A stretch of DNA of 15,063 bases, from contig JAATVS010000575.1 in NCBI GenBank assembly GCA_014523695.1, positions 1 to 15,063 of the forward strand, given 5' to 3'. Below, piece after piece: positions 1-7,012 of this stretch. Below the pieces are notes generated by a model. It saw nothing but the letters and a program-made list of their open reading frames with translations, was not told the DNA's origin and did no database searches. Source of the stretch: Nitrososphaerales archaeon TH5895 (GTDB lineage: Archaea; Thermoproteota; Nitrososphaeria; Nitrososphaerales; Nitrososphaeraceae). The number at the start of each line of letters is the position of its first letter. Position 1 is the first letter of the stretch. The position numbers and the translations under genes were made by a program.

Positions 1-9
1 AGCATGGTC

Positions 10-771
10 CTAACATTTTCTTAAGCTATCATTGAGCAACTCCAACGTCTTCAATGGCTCCGCACTCTGGATGATGCTTCTTCCAACTATGAAATAATCC
101 ACTCCATACTTCGAGGCTTCCGAAATGCTCCCTCCCTGAGGCCCTATGCCCGGAGAGAAAATCGGTGCTGGTTTTGATGAGGCAACGTCCTTTACTATAT
201 CGGGTTTCGTTGCTCCTATAACTATCCCATCTACGCTCGCTTCTCTAGCGTACCTTAACAGTATCTTATAAAGTGGGACTTTTCGCTTACCAGGCCCTTC
301 AGTCTCATCATAAACCTGCATTCCATATGTTTGAGAGGCACCAGGGTGGCTCATATAGACTAATGCCAAAATACCACCTCCCAAAGAGTGTGCTTTTTTT
401 GTTAGCTCAACTATCTCCAACCTACCAATAATTGGATTGGCTATTACTGCGTCAAAACCTTCTTCAATTAGATATTCTAAAGTTAGTTCATTGGTTGATG
501 GAATATCATTAAGCTTGATGTCAGCTATGACTTGAATGCCATAGGAATGGCACATTTGTATTATCTTAGTTATTTCAACTCGAGCCAGAGGAACGATTAC
601 GTGAAAGTTGAATTTGATAGCACATATGCGACTCTGCAGAAGCGCGATAGTCTCAGTCAAATATTTGTCTAGGTCATCTTTTCGGATGGGATCAAGGGCC
701 AAGATAATGTTGCTTTGCTTTCTCTGCGAAGATTTCCAAATGCGAGCGGAGAAACCATCAGCTGAACTCAA
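10..771 (-). CDS. pyrF: Orotidine-5'-phosphate decarboxylase
   Basis: Decarboxylates OMP to UMP, the last step of de novo pyrimidine synthesis, in the cytosol. The 253-residue protein shows the TIM-barrel landmarks of the family: LALD near residue 27, AIKF near 53, the catalytic D-x-K-x-x-D run (ADIKLNDIPS, residues 83-92), a phosphate-loop-like FSPGIGPQGG near the C-terminus and a final VGRSI. The length is normal for a monofunctional archaeal enzyme. The start is TTG at 771; no ATG precedes the conserved core, so TTG is the best choice. The first 14 bases overlap the end of the upstream gene (758-1462), which implies co-transcription and probably translational coupling. An ATG at 5..3 on the minus strand, seven bases after the stop, may begin a further operon gene outside the window. 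Confidence 0.95.
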   Translation of the reverse strand: MSSADGFSARIWKSSQRKQSNIILALDPIRKDDLDKYLTETIALLQSRICAIKFNFHVIVPLARVEITKIIQMCHSYGIQVIADIKLNDIPSTNELTLEYLIEEGFDAVIANPIIGRLEIVELTKKAHSLGGGILALVYMSHPGASQTYGMQVYDETEGPGKRKVPLYKILLRYAREASVDGIVIGATKPDIVKDVASSKPAPIFSPGIGPQGGSISEASKYGVDYFIVGRSIIQSAEPLKTLELLNDSLRKC

Positions 772-1462
772 GTGATCTCACTAATGGATGTGGTTTCGCA
801 AGTCGTATCAACTTGAGATAAATATAACCGTGTTCGTCAATCCTATTGTAAAATGAGGTAGCTTCTGATTTCTGGCTTGAATATCTTAGAAAAGATGCTG
901 TTGGGCTTTCATCCACAACGACATAATAGAAATAGGAAATTGTGTCGCTCTCACTTACACTCATAGGTGCTCCTATGATACACTTTGTTTGATTTTCGAT
1001 TTTTTGTTCAAATACCAACAAAGGTAAAGGTGGTTCCTCATAGATGGTCTTGTAGGCGCACACTTTGGCCAAACTTGAAAGATCCGTTAGTCGAATGGCT
1101 ACGTACTCAAACACTGAACTGACCTTACTTGATCTCGAAAAGCTTTTGGGGGACTTGTCGATCTTTACGATAGGAGAATAGACAAAAGTGGGATTTGATA
1201 CGTAATCGACCAGTGTTACCTCTTCTACTTCACCTACAATTCGGTATGCTAAATACTCCCCAACTCTCCCAACCTCATTCTTGACAAAGAAGATGACAGG
1301 TCTCCCATTTACGAAATCAACCTGTACTGCAAAGGCCGGAGCCCCATTCAAGGAAAGGGCAAAGGATGGAAGAGGTATACGTTCCAAAGCACAAACAAGT
1401 CTGCCAAAGTCCCTCAACCCAGAAAGCTCAACATACCATGGTGATTTTATCCGCAATTTCAA
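758..1462 (-). CDS. Conserved hypothetical protein upstream of pyrF
   Basis: A 234-residue soluble protein with no signal peptide, no clear membrane segment and no metal-binding motif. I do not recognise the family. The sequence alternates short hydrophobic strands with charged turns (for example FAVQVDFVNGRPVIFFV near residues 43-57 and YLAYRIVGEVEEVTLVDYV near 70-88), which suggests a beta-rich fold. The start is TTG at 1462; an in-frame stop lies 12 bases further upstream, so the gene cannot extend much. A second TTG at 1456 is possible. It overlaps pyrF by 14 bases, so the two are probably one operon, and a role linked to nucleotide metabolism is possible but only inferred from position. 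The long, uninterrupted frame and tight coupling to pyrF support a real gene. Confidence 0.75.
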   Translation of the reverse strand: MKLRIKSPWYVELSGLRDFGRLVCALERIPLPSFALSLNGAPAFAVQVDFVNGRPVIFFVKNEVGRVGEYLAYRIVGEVEEVTLVDYVSNPTFVYSPIVKIDKSPKSFSRSSKVSSVFEYVAIRLTDLSSLAKVCAYKTIYEEPPLPLLVFEQKIENQTKCIIGAPMSVSESDTISYFYYVVVDESPTASFLRYSSQKSEATSFYNRIDEHGYIYLKLIRLAKPHPLVRSLEFS

Positions 1463-1847
1463 ATAGATTCGTCAGAGATCCTATTAAAAGCATGTGAAAA
1501 GAGATCCGCTGCTTCCCTACTCCGACACTCAAAAAGGATAGACAGAGTTCAGCTATAGTTATTCTGGGGAAATGACTCCCGCCAGAATCACTCGACGAAA
1601 TCAAGTGACCCATGCTCTTGGTGAGCATAGTATAGAAAATTTTACACCCCGATAGGGGAAATAATATTCTCCTCCTCCCTAGTAAATCTTATTGCAAATC
1701 CTGCATGAGGATGCAGACATCTCGCTTAGGATTACATTTAGGAGATATAAAATTGCAATTTGAATAGATCAGATAAAATTTTGAATGACCTTAGGAGCTC
1801 CCCTATTGATGCTCAATGAGATTTGGTCCGACTTCATTTAGTATGAG
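1463..1847. other. Gene-poor spacer between purA and the pyrF operon
   Basis: No convincing gene. A 66-codon minus-strand frame (1428-1628) starts with ATG just after an AT-rich TATA-like stretch and overlaps the next gene by 35 bases in another frame; its product has no recognisable motif. A small inverted repeat, CCCC-GATA-GGGG at 1647-1658, is followed on the minus strand by an A/T-rich run (positions 1646 down to 1629). It could be a weak hairpin terminator for purA read-through or part of a promoter for the pyrF operon. Confidence 0.5.
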
Positions 1848-2849
1848 TTATTGTCTACGATCAATTACGTCCTCAAGTTCTTGTCCAGTTCCTATTATTG
1901 CAACTCTTAGGCCTATTACTTCCTCTATCTTTTCGACGAAGTTTTTGGCCCGGCTGGACAGCCTATTGAACTCCCTTTTGCCGGAGTCAGAAGGAAAAAC
2001 AATATCTAGTTTTGTTAAGGCGACCTGTGTCGCGCTGTTCAACATGACCGATCGCTTGGCTAGTTCAAAATTAAACGGTGCGGCTCTCCTCAGCCGTCCA
2101 GTGACACTACCAAATTCAGTCCATCCTTTTGAAGTAGTTTCTTCTTGCTTCAGTTCCCCCTCAAGGGGACCGGATCCCACTCTTGTAACATATGATTTGT
2201 ACACTACCATTACCTCGCTAACTTTTTTTGGTCCAATTCCAACATCAGAACATATGGCAGATGCAGTCACATCCTTTGAGGTCACATAAGGATAAGTCCC
2301 ATGGTAAAGTGAGAGAAATGTACCTTGGGTACCCTCAACTAGAACGGTCTGATTATTATCAATGGAGCCGTTTACAGTATTAGATATGTCCTGCAAATAC
2401 TCAGATAGCTCGGTTGAATCTCTTGCGAGATGAGCTTTACGCAATGCTCTGTCTGCATTTGCAGGCCCTGTTCCGGTTCCAGTAGTTCCTATTCTAGTTA
2501 GATTTGGATCAGAAGTATCCTTGTCAATATGAGTACTATCTATTATGCCACACTGAGGGTCAACAAATGTTCGATCGTTTGTACTGAAATTTTTGATTTC
2601 TTGAAGGAGGACGTCCACGTTTACAAGAACTCCTGGACCGATCATGAGTCTGGTTTGATCACTTACCAACGCGCTGGGGAGCATTCTAGTCTTGTATTCT
2701 TTTCCATTGAACATAACCGTATGCCCAGCATTGGGTCCCACGCCACCTCGAACTGCTATATCGGCTTTATCCTTCATAGCTAAATATCCCACAATTTTCC
2801 CTTTCCCTTCATCACCGAAGAATCCACCAACGATTACTGTACAAGGCAT
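1848..2849 (-). CDS. purA: Adenylosuccinate synthetase
   Basis: Joins IMP and aspartate using GTP to make adenylosuccinate, the first committed step from IMP to AMP. The 333-residue length matches the short archaeal form rather than the roughly 430-residue bacterial enzyme. Visible landmarks are the GTP-binding P-loop variant FFGDEGKGK (residues 10-18, with the catalytic Asp at 13), the AGHTV segment with the catalytic His near 43, TGTGTGPANADRA (IMP-binding region), VEGTQG, the RVGSGPLEGE segment, GRLRRAAPFNF, and TKLD before the C-terminus (guanine recognition). ATG at 2849 is placed directly before the conserved strand, and a TATA-like element sits about 29 bases upstream, consistent with a leaderless mRNA. 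It is divergent from the hypothetical gene at 2944 and is otherwise monocistronic. Confidence 0.96.
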   Translation of the reverse strand: MPCTVIVGGFFGDEGKGKIVGYLAMKDKADIAVRGGVGPNAGHTVMFNGKEYKTRMLPSALVSDQTRLMIGPGVLVNVDVLLQEIKNFSTNDRTFVDPQCGIIDSTHIDKDTSDPNLTRIGTTGTGTGPANADRALRKAHLARDSTELSEYLQDISNTVNGSIDNNQTVLVEGTQGTFLSLYHGTYPYVTSKDVTASAICSDVGIGPKKVSEVMVVYKSYVTRVGSGPLEGELKQEETTSKGWTEFGSVTGRLRRAAPFNFELAKRSVMLNSATQVALTKLDIVFPSDSGKREFNRLSSRAKNFVEKIEEVIGLRVAIIGTGQELEDVIDRRQ

Positions 2850-2872
2850 CTCTTTTCATAGATAGGATCTCA

Positions 2873-2883
2873 GATATTTTAAG
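2873..2883 (-). promoter_or_regulatory. Putative TATA box of purA
   Basis: CTTAAAATATC on the minus strand is centred about 29 bases before the purA ATG, the spacing expected of an archaeal leaderless promoter. A second TATA-like element on the other strand (2917-2928) makes this 94-bp spacer a divergent promoter region. Confidence 0.5.
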
Positions 2884-2916
2884 CAAATGGCAATCTTCGT
2901 TATGCCAAAATATCGT

Positions 2917-2928
2917 CTTATATTTAAT
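2917..2928 (+). promoter_or_regulatory. Putative TATA box of the hypothetical gene at 2944
   Basis: CTTATATTTAAT is centred about 22 bases before the ATG at 2944, so transcription would start at or next to the start codon. Confidence 0.5.
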
Positions 2929-2943
2929 AGGCGAGATTTCTAA

Positions 2944-3420
2944 ATGACTAAAAATATGCCCGAGGATTCAAAGCAATACCATACAGGGGATATCATCCTA
3001 ATCTTATCGAAGCTTCCTGAATTCTTACGTAAATCGATGATGAGAAGCAGACTGCAGGAGTTTTGTACCAAGGATTCGAAAACGAGGGAAGAATTCATTG
3101 ACTCGATATTGGGCGGCCTATCCACAGCAGATAAAGATTCCTTGAAGAAAGTAATTCGAACATGGCTAGGAGTAGTGTCCACGCCAGAGAGTAGTGAAAT
3201 CTCGACAATATTTTCTCCATATATAAAAAGATATGAAAAGGATCCGTCTTTGTGCGAAAGTGAATACTCTGCGAATCTTCTTGAAGCTTATCAATCGTTG
3301 GAAGAAAACCAAAGGGCTCGCCGCGATTGTCTTGTTGAAGTGGCACTCAATCAACATAGAAGTAGATGGATAGTATGTACTTTACCTAAAAAAGTACGTT
3401 CAGCATTACAGTTGCGATGA
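2944..3420 (+). CDS. Hypothetical helical protein
   Basis: A 158-residue, charged, predominantly helical protein that I do not recognise. It has no signal peptide or membrane segment. The first half holds an amphipathic stretch (ILSKLPEFLRKSMMRSRLQEF, about residues 18-38) and a further helix pair around LSTADKDSLKKVIRTWL; the C-terminus is basic. Single cysteines do not form a metal motif. The start at ATG 2944 is supported by a TATA box about 22 bases upstream; a second in-frame ATG lies at 2956. It is divergent from purA, and its last 15 bases overlap the 3' end of the convergent zinc-ribbon gene (3406-3678). The lone promoter and long intact frame favour a real gene, probably a lineage-specific archaeal protein. 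Confidence 0.7.
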   Translation: MTKNMPEDSKQYHTGDIILILSKLPEFLRKSMMRSRLQEFCTKDSKTREEFIDSILGGLSTADKDSLKKVIRTWLGVVSTPESSEISTIFSPYIKRYEKDPSLCESEYSANLLEAYQSLEENQRARRDCLVEVALNQHRSRWIVCTLPKKVRSALQLR

Positions 3421-3678
3421 ATTGTCTTGTTCCTTGGCATCGGGATTCTTTTGCAATTCCTCGGGCTTCTCCAATCCAAAGAACATCCTTTCATGTTTGC
3501 GTAAGGCTTTTCTGTGTTCGGGGAGAGACATATCAAGCCTTAGTTCATTAATCACCATTACTGAATAAGTGTTCCATTCAGACCAACAAGTCGGACATGA
3601 AGGATACTTCTGAGACATTGGGTCTGTAATTGAGGAATCGTCAAAATCTTTCCCACATTTCATGCAGGTTTTAGACAT
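3406..3678 (-). CDS. Zinc-ribbon protein with YggX-like Fe(2+)-trafficking domain
   Basis: A 90-residue protein in two parts. The N-terminus carries two CxxC pairs (C5/C8 and C28/C31), which would bind one zinc as a rubredoxin-like or zinc-ribbon knuckle. From W32 on, the pattern W-x2-W-x6-M-x-INE-x2-L-x-M-x3-EHRK-x-L followed by an F-rich helix matches the core of the bacterial YggX family (Fe(2+)-trafficking and oxidative damage protection), where the sequence reads [20 protein letters not shown]. The tail is acidic and polar. ATG at 3678 is chosen over the TTG one codon upstream. The resemblance is by eye; a role in iron handling or oxidative stress is inference from the family, and the zinc ribbon might instead bind a partner or nucleic acid. 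Confidence 0.75.
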   Translation of the reverse strand: MSKTCMKCGKDFDDSSITDPMSQKYPSCPTCWSEWNTYSVMVINELRLDMSLPEHRKALRKHERMFFGLEKPEELQKNPDAKEQDNSSQL

Positions 3679-3798
3679 CAACCGAATTCTGTCTATCGAA
3701 TATTTTATTGTTTGTTACTTCTCTACAAGAATACTAGAATTGAATATTCGTAGGATTTTGCCATCAGTTGTTTCATTTGCAAATCTATAATGAAACCG

Positions 3799-3996
3799 TT
3801 AGATCCGCTTGTTGCGGTATCTATGGAATTTCATGATATGAGCCCGCATTTGTTCCATACCAAAATATTCGAGGCCGCAGGATTTACATCTGTACGATTG
3901 ATCTTTTCCATGCACTACCTGTTGGTGCTGCATTAACTCTTCGATTTTTCTGAAGGAACTGCCGCATTCGTCACACTTCTTTCTCTTAAACAGCAA
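3799..3996 (-). CDS. Small protein with two C2H2 zinc fingers
   Basis: A 65-residue, basic protein made almost entirely of two C2H2 fingers: C8-x2-C11-x12-H24-x4-H29 and C37-x2-C40-x12-H53-x4-H58, with the conserved aromatic (F15, Y44 or F45) and the hydrophobic residue (L21, M50) in each finger. The linker GKDQSYR resembles the classical TGEKPY-type linker in length. Such mini zinc-finger proteins occur in Thaumarchaeota and are assumed to bind DNA. The start is TTG at 3996, because an in-frame stop lies 12 bases upstream and no ATG precedes the first cysteines; a purine-rich GAGGAG lies about 15 bases before it. It is divergent from the PII gene at 4138 and could regulate it, though this is inferred from position only. 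Confidence 0.8.
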   Translation of the reverse strand: MLFKRKKCDECGSSFRKIEELMQHQQVVHGKDQSYRCKSCGLEYFGMEQMRAHIMKFHRYRNKRI

Positions 3997-4096
3997 ATTT
4001 GTAGTCTACGTTCTCCTCTTGTTTTAGATACGGCCAAATATTGGATGATTTCAAATTGGTTGCCACTTCCAGAATTCTGTCAATAACTTCTCATAA

Positions 4097-4108
4097 TACT
4101 TTAATAAA
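4097..4108 (+). promoter_or_regulatory. Putative TATA box of the PII gene
   Basis: TACTTTAATAAA is centred about 35 bases before the ATG at 4138, which would leave a leader of roughly 8-10 bases. Confidence 0.4.
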
Positions 4109-4137
4109 AGGTCATTGTTACTTTATTGAGCCCGCCT

Positions 4138-4482
4138 ATGAAAAAGATAGAGGCAGTCATGCCACACGCTCGTTTAGAACTTGTGTTTTTGGCGTTGAAA
4201 GATATGGGAGTGGGAGGCCTCACATATTATGAGTCCAAGGGTAGAGGTCAGAACCTACGCCCTCTATTACATTCTGGGAGAGGCACATCTACCTACACCC
4301 CTGAATTCAATCTCAATGCTACATTGATAGTCGTGACTCGGGACTCGGCCGTCGAAAATATACTCAACACTATTCTGGAGAACTCTAGCACTGGACTCAA
4401 GGGAGAGGGAAAAATATTCGTTTACGATCTTGATGATGCCATAGACATAGGATCAAGATCCAGGGGTGAAGCGGCGATATGA
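4138..4482 (+). CDS. PII family nitrogen-regulatory signalling protein
   Basis: PII proteins are trimers that sense ATP/ADP and 2-oxoglutarate and control ammonium transporters and nitrogen enzymes. The 114-residue protein opens with MKKIEAVM and keeps the family layout. KGRGQ leads into the T-loop with the glutamine that contacts 2-oxoglutarate. The B-loop is STGLKGEGKIFV (residues 82-93), with the Gly and Lys that hold ATP phosphates, and the C-terminus ends RGEAAI. The T-loop (NLRPLLHSGRGTSTYTPEF) differs from the E. coli GlnB/GlnK loop: the RGT-x-TYT segment replaces the region around Tyr51, so classical uridylylation is doubtful. ATG 4138 is chosen over TTG 4126 because it begins the conserved first strand. 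No amt transporter is adjacent, so this is a stand-alone copy and its target cannot be read from context. Confidence 0.9.
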   Translation: MKKIEAVMPHARLELVFLALKDMGVGGLTYYESKGRGQNLRPLLHSGRGTSTYTPEFNLNATLIVVTRDSAVENILNTILENSSTGLKGEGKIFVYDLDDAIDIGSRSRGEAAI

Positions 4483-4759
4483 GAAACCACCTTGATTAGC
4501 TTGACATCGTGCGACAAATTCGCCTCGACCTGATTGCTAACCAGTATGGTATGCGAGTTCAATAGTCATCGATTTAGGTTTGCTCTGAACTCAGAATTAC
4601 CAAGACAATATTATTGGATCTTACCTGAAAGGAAGAGTTTTCGAATGGTTTCAAATTTTCTTAAGTCTAAGTATGATTTGTAGTAATAACAGTTCGTCAA
4701 CCCTCGACGTGGCCGGAAGAGTGGGCGAAGCGCATCACAGAAATATCACTATAGCTGTC
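4483..4759. other. Spacer between convergent PII and aIF5A genes
   Basis: 277 bases without a supportable gene. A GC-richer patch at about 4690-4740 stands out from the AT-rich surroundings but gives neither a clear hairpin nor a coding frame. The plus-strand open frame that enters the aIF5A gene is its antisense shadow. Confidence 0.4.
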
Positions 4760-5152
4760 CTAACTCTTGACTCGTACTACTTTAATGCGTTCCAGCACTT
4801 TCCAGTATTCGACCTCGCCACCCTGCCGGATTTTGTCTTTCATTTCGTCATCAGCAGCCTGAGTTTCGAATACTTCAAAGGTCTCGAGGTCCATAATTTG
4901 TAGCGTTTGGCCAGACATTGATATGATCTGCCCACTGCGTTTGTCAATAAGTGGCACTTCAATGTTAGCAGAGACCGGTGAAACCATACTATGTTTAGAA
5001 CCATCGAAAACGCCAATCGCTGAGATTCGAGCCTTAGCTGACCCGTGCTTTCCAGGTTTGCTGTGGTCATATGACACTATTCTACAGGGTTCACTATCGA
5101 TTATTATGTAGGATCCCACCTTCAGGCTCCCTAATTCCATTGGCTTACTCAA
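4760..5152 (-). CDS. Translation initiation factor 5A (aIF5A)
   Basis: Archaeal homologue of eIF5A, which binds the ribosomal E site and relieves stalled elongation, notably at proline runs. The 130-residue protein has the N-terminal SH3-like domain with the hypusination loop KPGKHGSAKAR; K35 is the lysine that deoxyhypusine synthase would modify. The C-terminal OB-fold domain follows (VPLIDKRSGQIISM onward). The length is typical. The start is TTG at 5152, giving MSKPMELGSLKVG as in archaeal relatives; ATG at 5140 would remove only four residues. A TATA-like element lies about 34 bases upstream. It is convergent with the PII gene. Confidence 0.95.
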   Translation of the reverse strand: MSKPMELGSLKVGSYIIIDSEPCRIVSYDHSKPGKHGSAKARISAIGVFDGSKHSMVSPVSANIEVPLIDKRSGQIISMSGQTLQIMDLETFEVFETQAADDEMKDKIRQGGEVEYWKVLERIKVVRVKS

Positions 5153-5180
5153 TGTCGATCAGGTATCAGGAACTTGGAGG

Positions 5181-5192
5181 GCTATATTTAAG
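5181..5192 (-). promoter_or_regulatory. Putative TATA box of aIF5A
   Basis: CTTAAATATAGC on the minus strand is centred about 34 bases before the TTG start at 5152. It lies just downstream of the stop of the preceding minus-strand gene (5206), so aIF5A appears to have its own promoter. Confidence 0.5.
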
Positions 5193-5205
5193 ATTTCTGC
5201 TCAGG

Positions 5206-5811
5206 TTATTTAAATTCCTCTAGAATTGAAAAACTAAACAAGTTAAATAGGGACATTCCCTTTCTTATCGCGTCTCTTCTAGTCCTTTCGCAATATCGTT
5301 GATCGCTCTGGTGAGTACGACCCCCATCTACCTCAAGAATCAACAAATTTTTTGAATATGGAAAGCTAAACTTGGGTTTCATTGAACAGGATACCTTCAT
5401 TTCAGCCAGAGCGGCTTTTGTTACTCTGTCCCTTTTCGCGATCGAGGTAGCCAGATCAATCAATTCCTTTTGCCCATATGAGTATCTCATGAAATAGATA
5501 GAAACATAGTTAAGCCTCTCACATAATCTTTCGAAGAGGGTAGTCGTTATCTTAAACTCAAACACATGTCTCTCATAGGTGGATACAATTTCTGTTGTAT
5601 CATCTTCGTTTTGCTGACCTGGATTCGATATCAAAATATAATGATTGGCTCGGCCAGGGAAATAGAGCCTGGTTTCTTCCGTAAACGTTGCAGTCACAAA
5701 GTAAACTCTCTTTGGTCTCTCGGAGCTCTTCCATTTATCCAGTGAAATATCAAGGTTCGTATGATGTGGAATACAAAGGTAACTCTGATCACTATCTCGC
5801 TGGTGCTCCAA
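5206..5811 (-). CDS. Hypothetical protein with possible DUF559/Vsr-like nuclease C-terminus
   Basis: A 201-residue soluble protein whose N-terminal two thirds I do not recognise. Near the C-terminus (about residues 155-198) the run LLILEVDGG, then H, then RYCERTRRD, then G and a hydrophobic strand (SLFNLFSFSILEEF) follows the order of the DUF559/Vsr-like PD-(D/E)xK fold: E-x-D-G, H, R-x-x-R-D, G, strand, helix. The lysine usual in such nucleases is not obvious, so the protein may be inactive or the similarity accidental. The start is TTG at 5811. A TATA-like CATATAAATA at about 5843-5852 precedes it by roughly 35 bases. It follows the glycosyltransferase gene in the same direction after 116 bases, with its own promoter. 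Alternatives: a lineage-specific protein with no enzymatic role. Confidence 0.6.
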   Translation of the reverse strand: MEHQRDSDQSYLCIPHHTNLDISLDKWKSSERPKRVYFVTATFTEETRLYFPGRANHYILISNPGQQNEDDTTEIVSTYERHVFEFKITTTLFERLCERLNYVSIYFMRYSYGQKELIDLATSIAKRDRVTKAALAEMKVSCSMKPKFSFPYSKNLLILEVDGGRTHQSDQRYCERTRRDAIRKGMSLFNLFSFSILEEFK

Positions 5812-5927
5812 CCCAGTGCATTTTTATAATAGAAAGTATTTATATGCTACGATATTTTGTTACCTCGTTTTAGAACTTTAAGTTGAGAAAAGTAATTTTG
5901 AACCAGGAAAATTATTATCTAGGTACT

Positions 5928-6812
5928 TTAGCCTTTTGTGGATGTTGCGATTGCCCATTTGTATGAATCGGTTCCAGGAAGTATCGATCGATAGAAAGGC
6001 AGAAGGCATGAGCACAGGAGCATGAAAATGGCATCAGCAGGATTGGTGTAAGCAGTCCTAACAGCAGTCAGCAGAACCGACCATGGTGAAGCATTGATTC
6101 CCAGCCTTCTTACCCGAGTGGAAATTTGTCTATGGCCATTCCTTGACCTCAAAACCTGAGATGCAAAGTCCCTCAGAGTAGATGGAGGTGTGAAATAAAC
6201 CTTGGCTTTTTCCCTGTAAAGGACATCATAATCCATTTCAAGAATTCGGCATTGCAAATACAGATCGATTGCGATAGTCTCCTTAGGAATGATTATCCTC
6301 TTTGCTAAGTCAGCACGTATAGCAAGTGATCTCCCCATCACAGTGTATTGGGAAACTCCCCGCTTTCTGATGGATTCTAACCAACTTGAGATGAACGAAG
6401 CCGCTCTTGCGGCTGATGAATTTGGATTACGGCAGATGGGATTAGATGCACACAATCCGATCTGGTTGTTGTCCATACATAAGACAAGTTCACTTATGCA
6501 ATCTTTGAGTGGCAAAACATCGGCATCGAATAGAACTACGATATCACCGGAAGCCAACGAAAAAATTTCATTCCATGCTGAAGCGGCTCCTCCTCTTTCG
6601 TCATGATGCACTAGACGTATCATCGGATAGCGTTGTTGAACCATAAAGGATGCTAAGATTTGAGGTGTGGAATCGGAGGAATGATCGCAAACTATGACTT
6701 CAATAATTCGAGCTTCGTCGCAGGAAAGTGCACTTTCACATACTGATTTAATTAGCGATATGATTTTTCCTCCTTCATTGTAGGATGGGATTCCTATTGT
6801 TAGTCTCAGCAT
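5928..6812 (-). CDS. Family 2 glycosyltransferase
   Basis: Transfers a sugar from a nucleotide-sugar to a lipid, protein or polysaccharide acceptor, probably at the cytoplasmic membrane for surface glycans. The 294-residue protein has the GT-A fold marks of family GT2: TIGIPSYNEGGKI at the N-terminus, VIVCDHSSDSTPQI near residue 43 (nucleotide binding), and LFDADVLP near 95-100 as the DxD metal site. A conserved middle (GRSLAIRADLAKRI) comes before the acceptor region, then RSRNGHRQI near 228-236. A hydrophobic segment around residues 262-278 may anchor it to the membrane. The start at ATG 6812 is supported by the immediate conserved strand and a TATA-like element about 36 bases upstream. It stands alone with no other glycan genes, so the acceptor is unknown. 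Confidence 0.88.
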   Translation of the reverse strand: MLRLTIGIPSYNEGGKIISLIKSVCESALSCDEARIIEVIVCDHSSDSTPQILASFMVQQRYPMIRLVHHDERGGAASAWNEIFSLASGDIVVLFDADVLPLKDCISELVLCMDNNQIGLCASNPICRNPNSSAARAASFISSWLESIRKRGVSQYTVMGRSLAIRADLAKRIIIPKETIAIDLYLQCRILEMDYDVLYREKAKVYFTPPSTLRDFASQVLRSRNGHRQISTRVRRLGINASPWSVLLTAVRTAYTNPADAIFMLLCSCLLPFYRSILPGTDSYKWAIATSTKG

Positions 6813-6842
6813 GATACCCTTCGAGGGGCAATGATGTCTTGC

Positions 6843-6854
6843 CTATTTAATATT
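6843..6854 (-). promoter_or_regulatory. Putative TATA box of the glycosyltransferase gene
   Basis: A TATTAAATAGG-type element on the minus strand is centred about 36 bases before the ATG at 6812. Between them is a short inverted repeat, CCCT-TCGA-GGGG (6817-6828), at the likely transcription start; it could form a small 5' hairpin or a protein-binding site. Confidence 0.4.
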
Positions 6855-7012
6855 TTGCATACAGATATGACAAGCTTCCAGATGAGAAATTTCCAAGCGA
6901 TTTCAGATTCATTTTGGTCCTTATCTGCCATGCCCTATTCTAATGTCTAACGTACAATTTAGAAATTAGAATGATATAGTATTATTACAGGAAGCTGAAA
7001 TTCTTTAGCAGA

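Noticed and set aside
1428..1628. 66-codon minus-strand frame upstream of the pyrF operon
   Set aside because: It overlaps the next gene by 35 bases out of frame, its product has no motif, and its composition is not clearly coding. A nearby TATA-like run is the only support.
1816..2289. 157-codon plus-strand frame
   Set aside because: It lies wholly antisense to purA, whose identity is certain; the peptide is Ser-rich nonsense typical of a shadow frame.
4673..4903. Plus-strand frame across the aIF5A 3' end
   Set aside because: Antisense to the conserved aIF5A C-terminal domain and without motifs.
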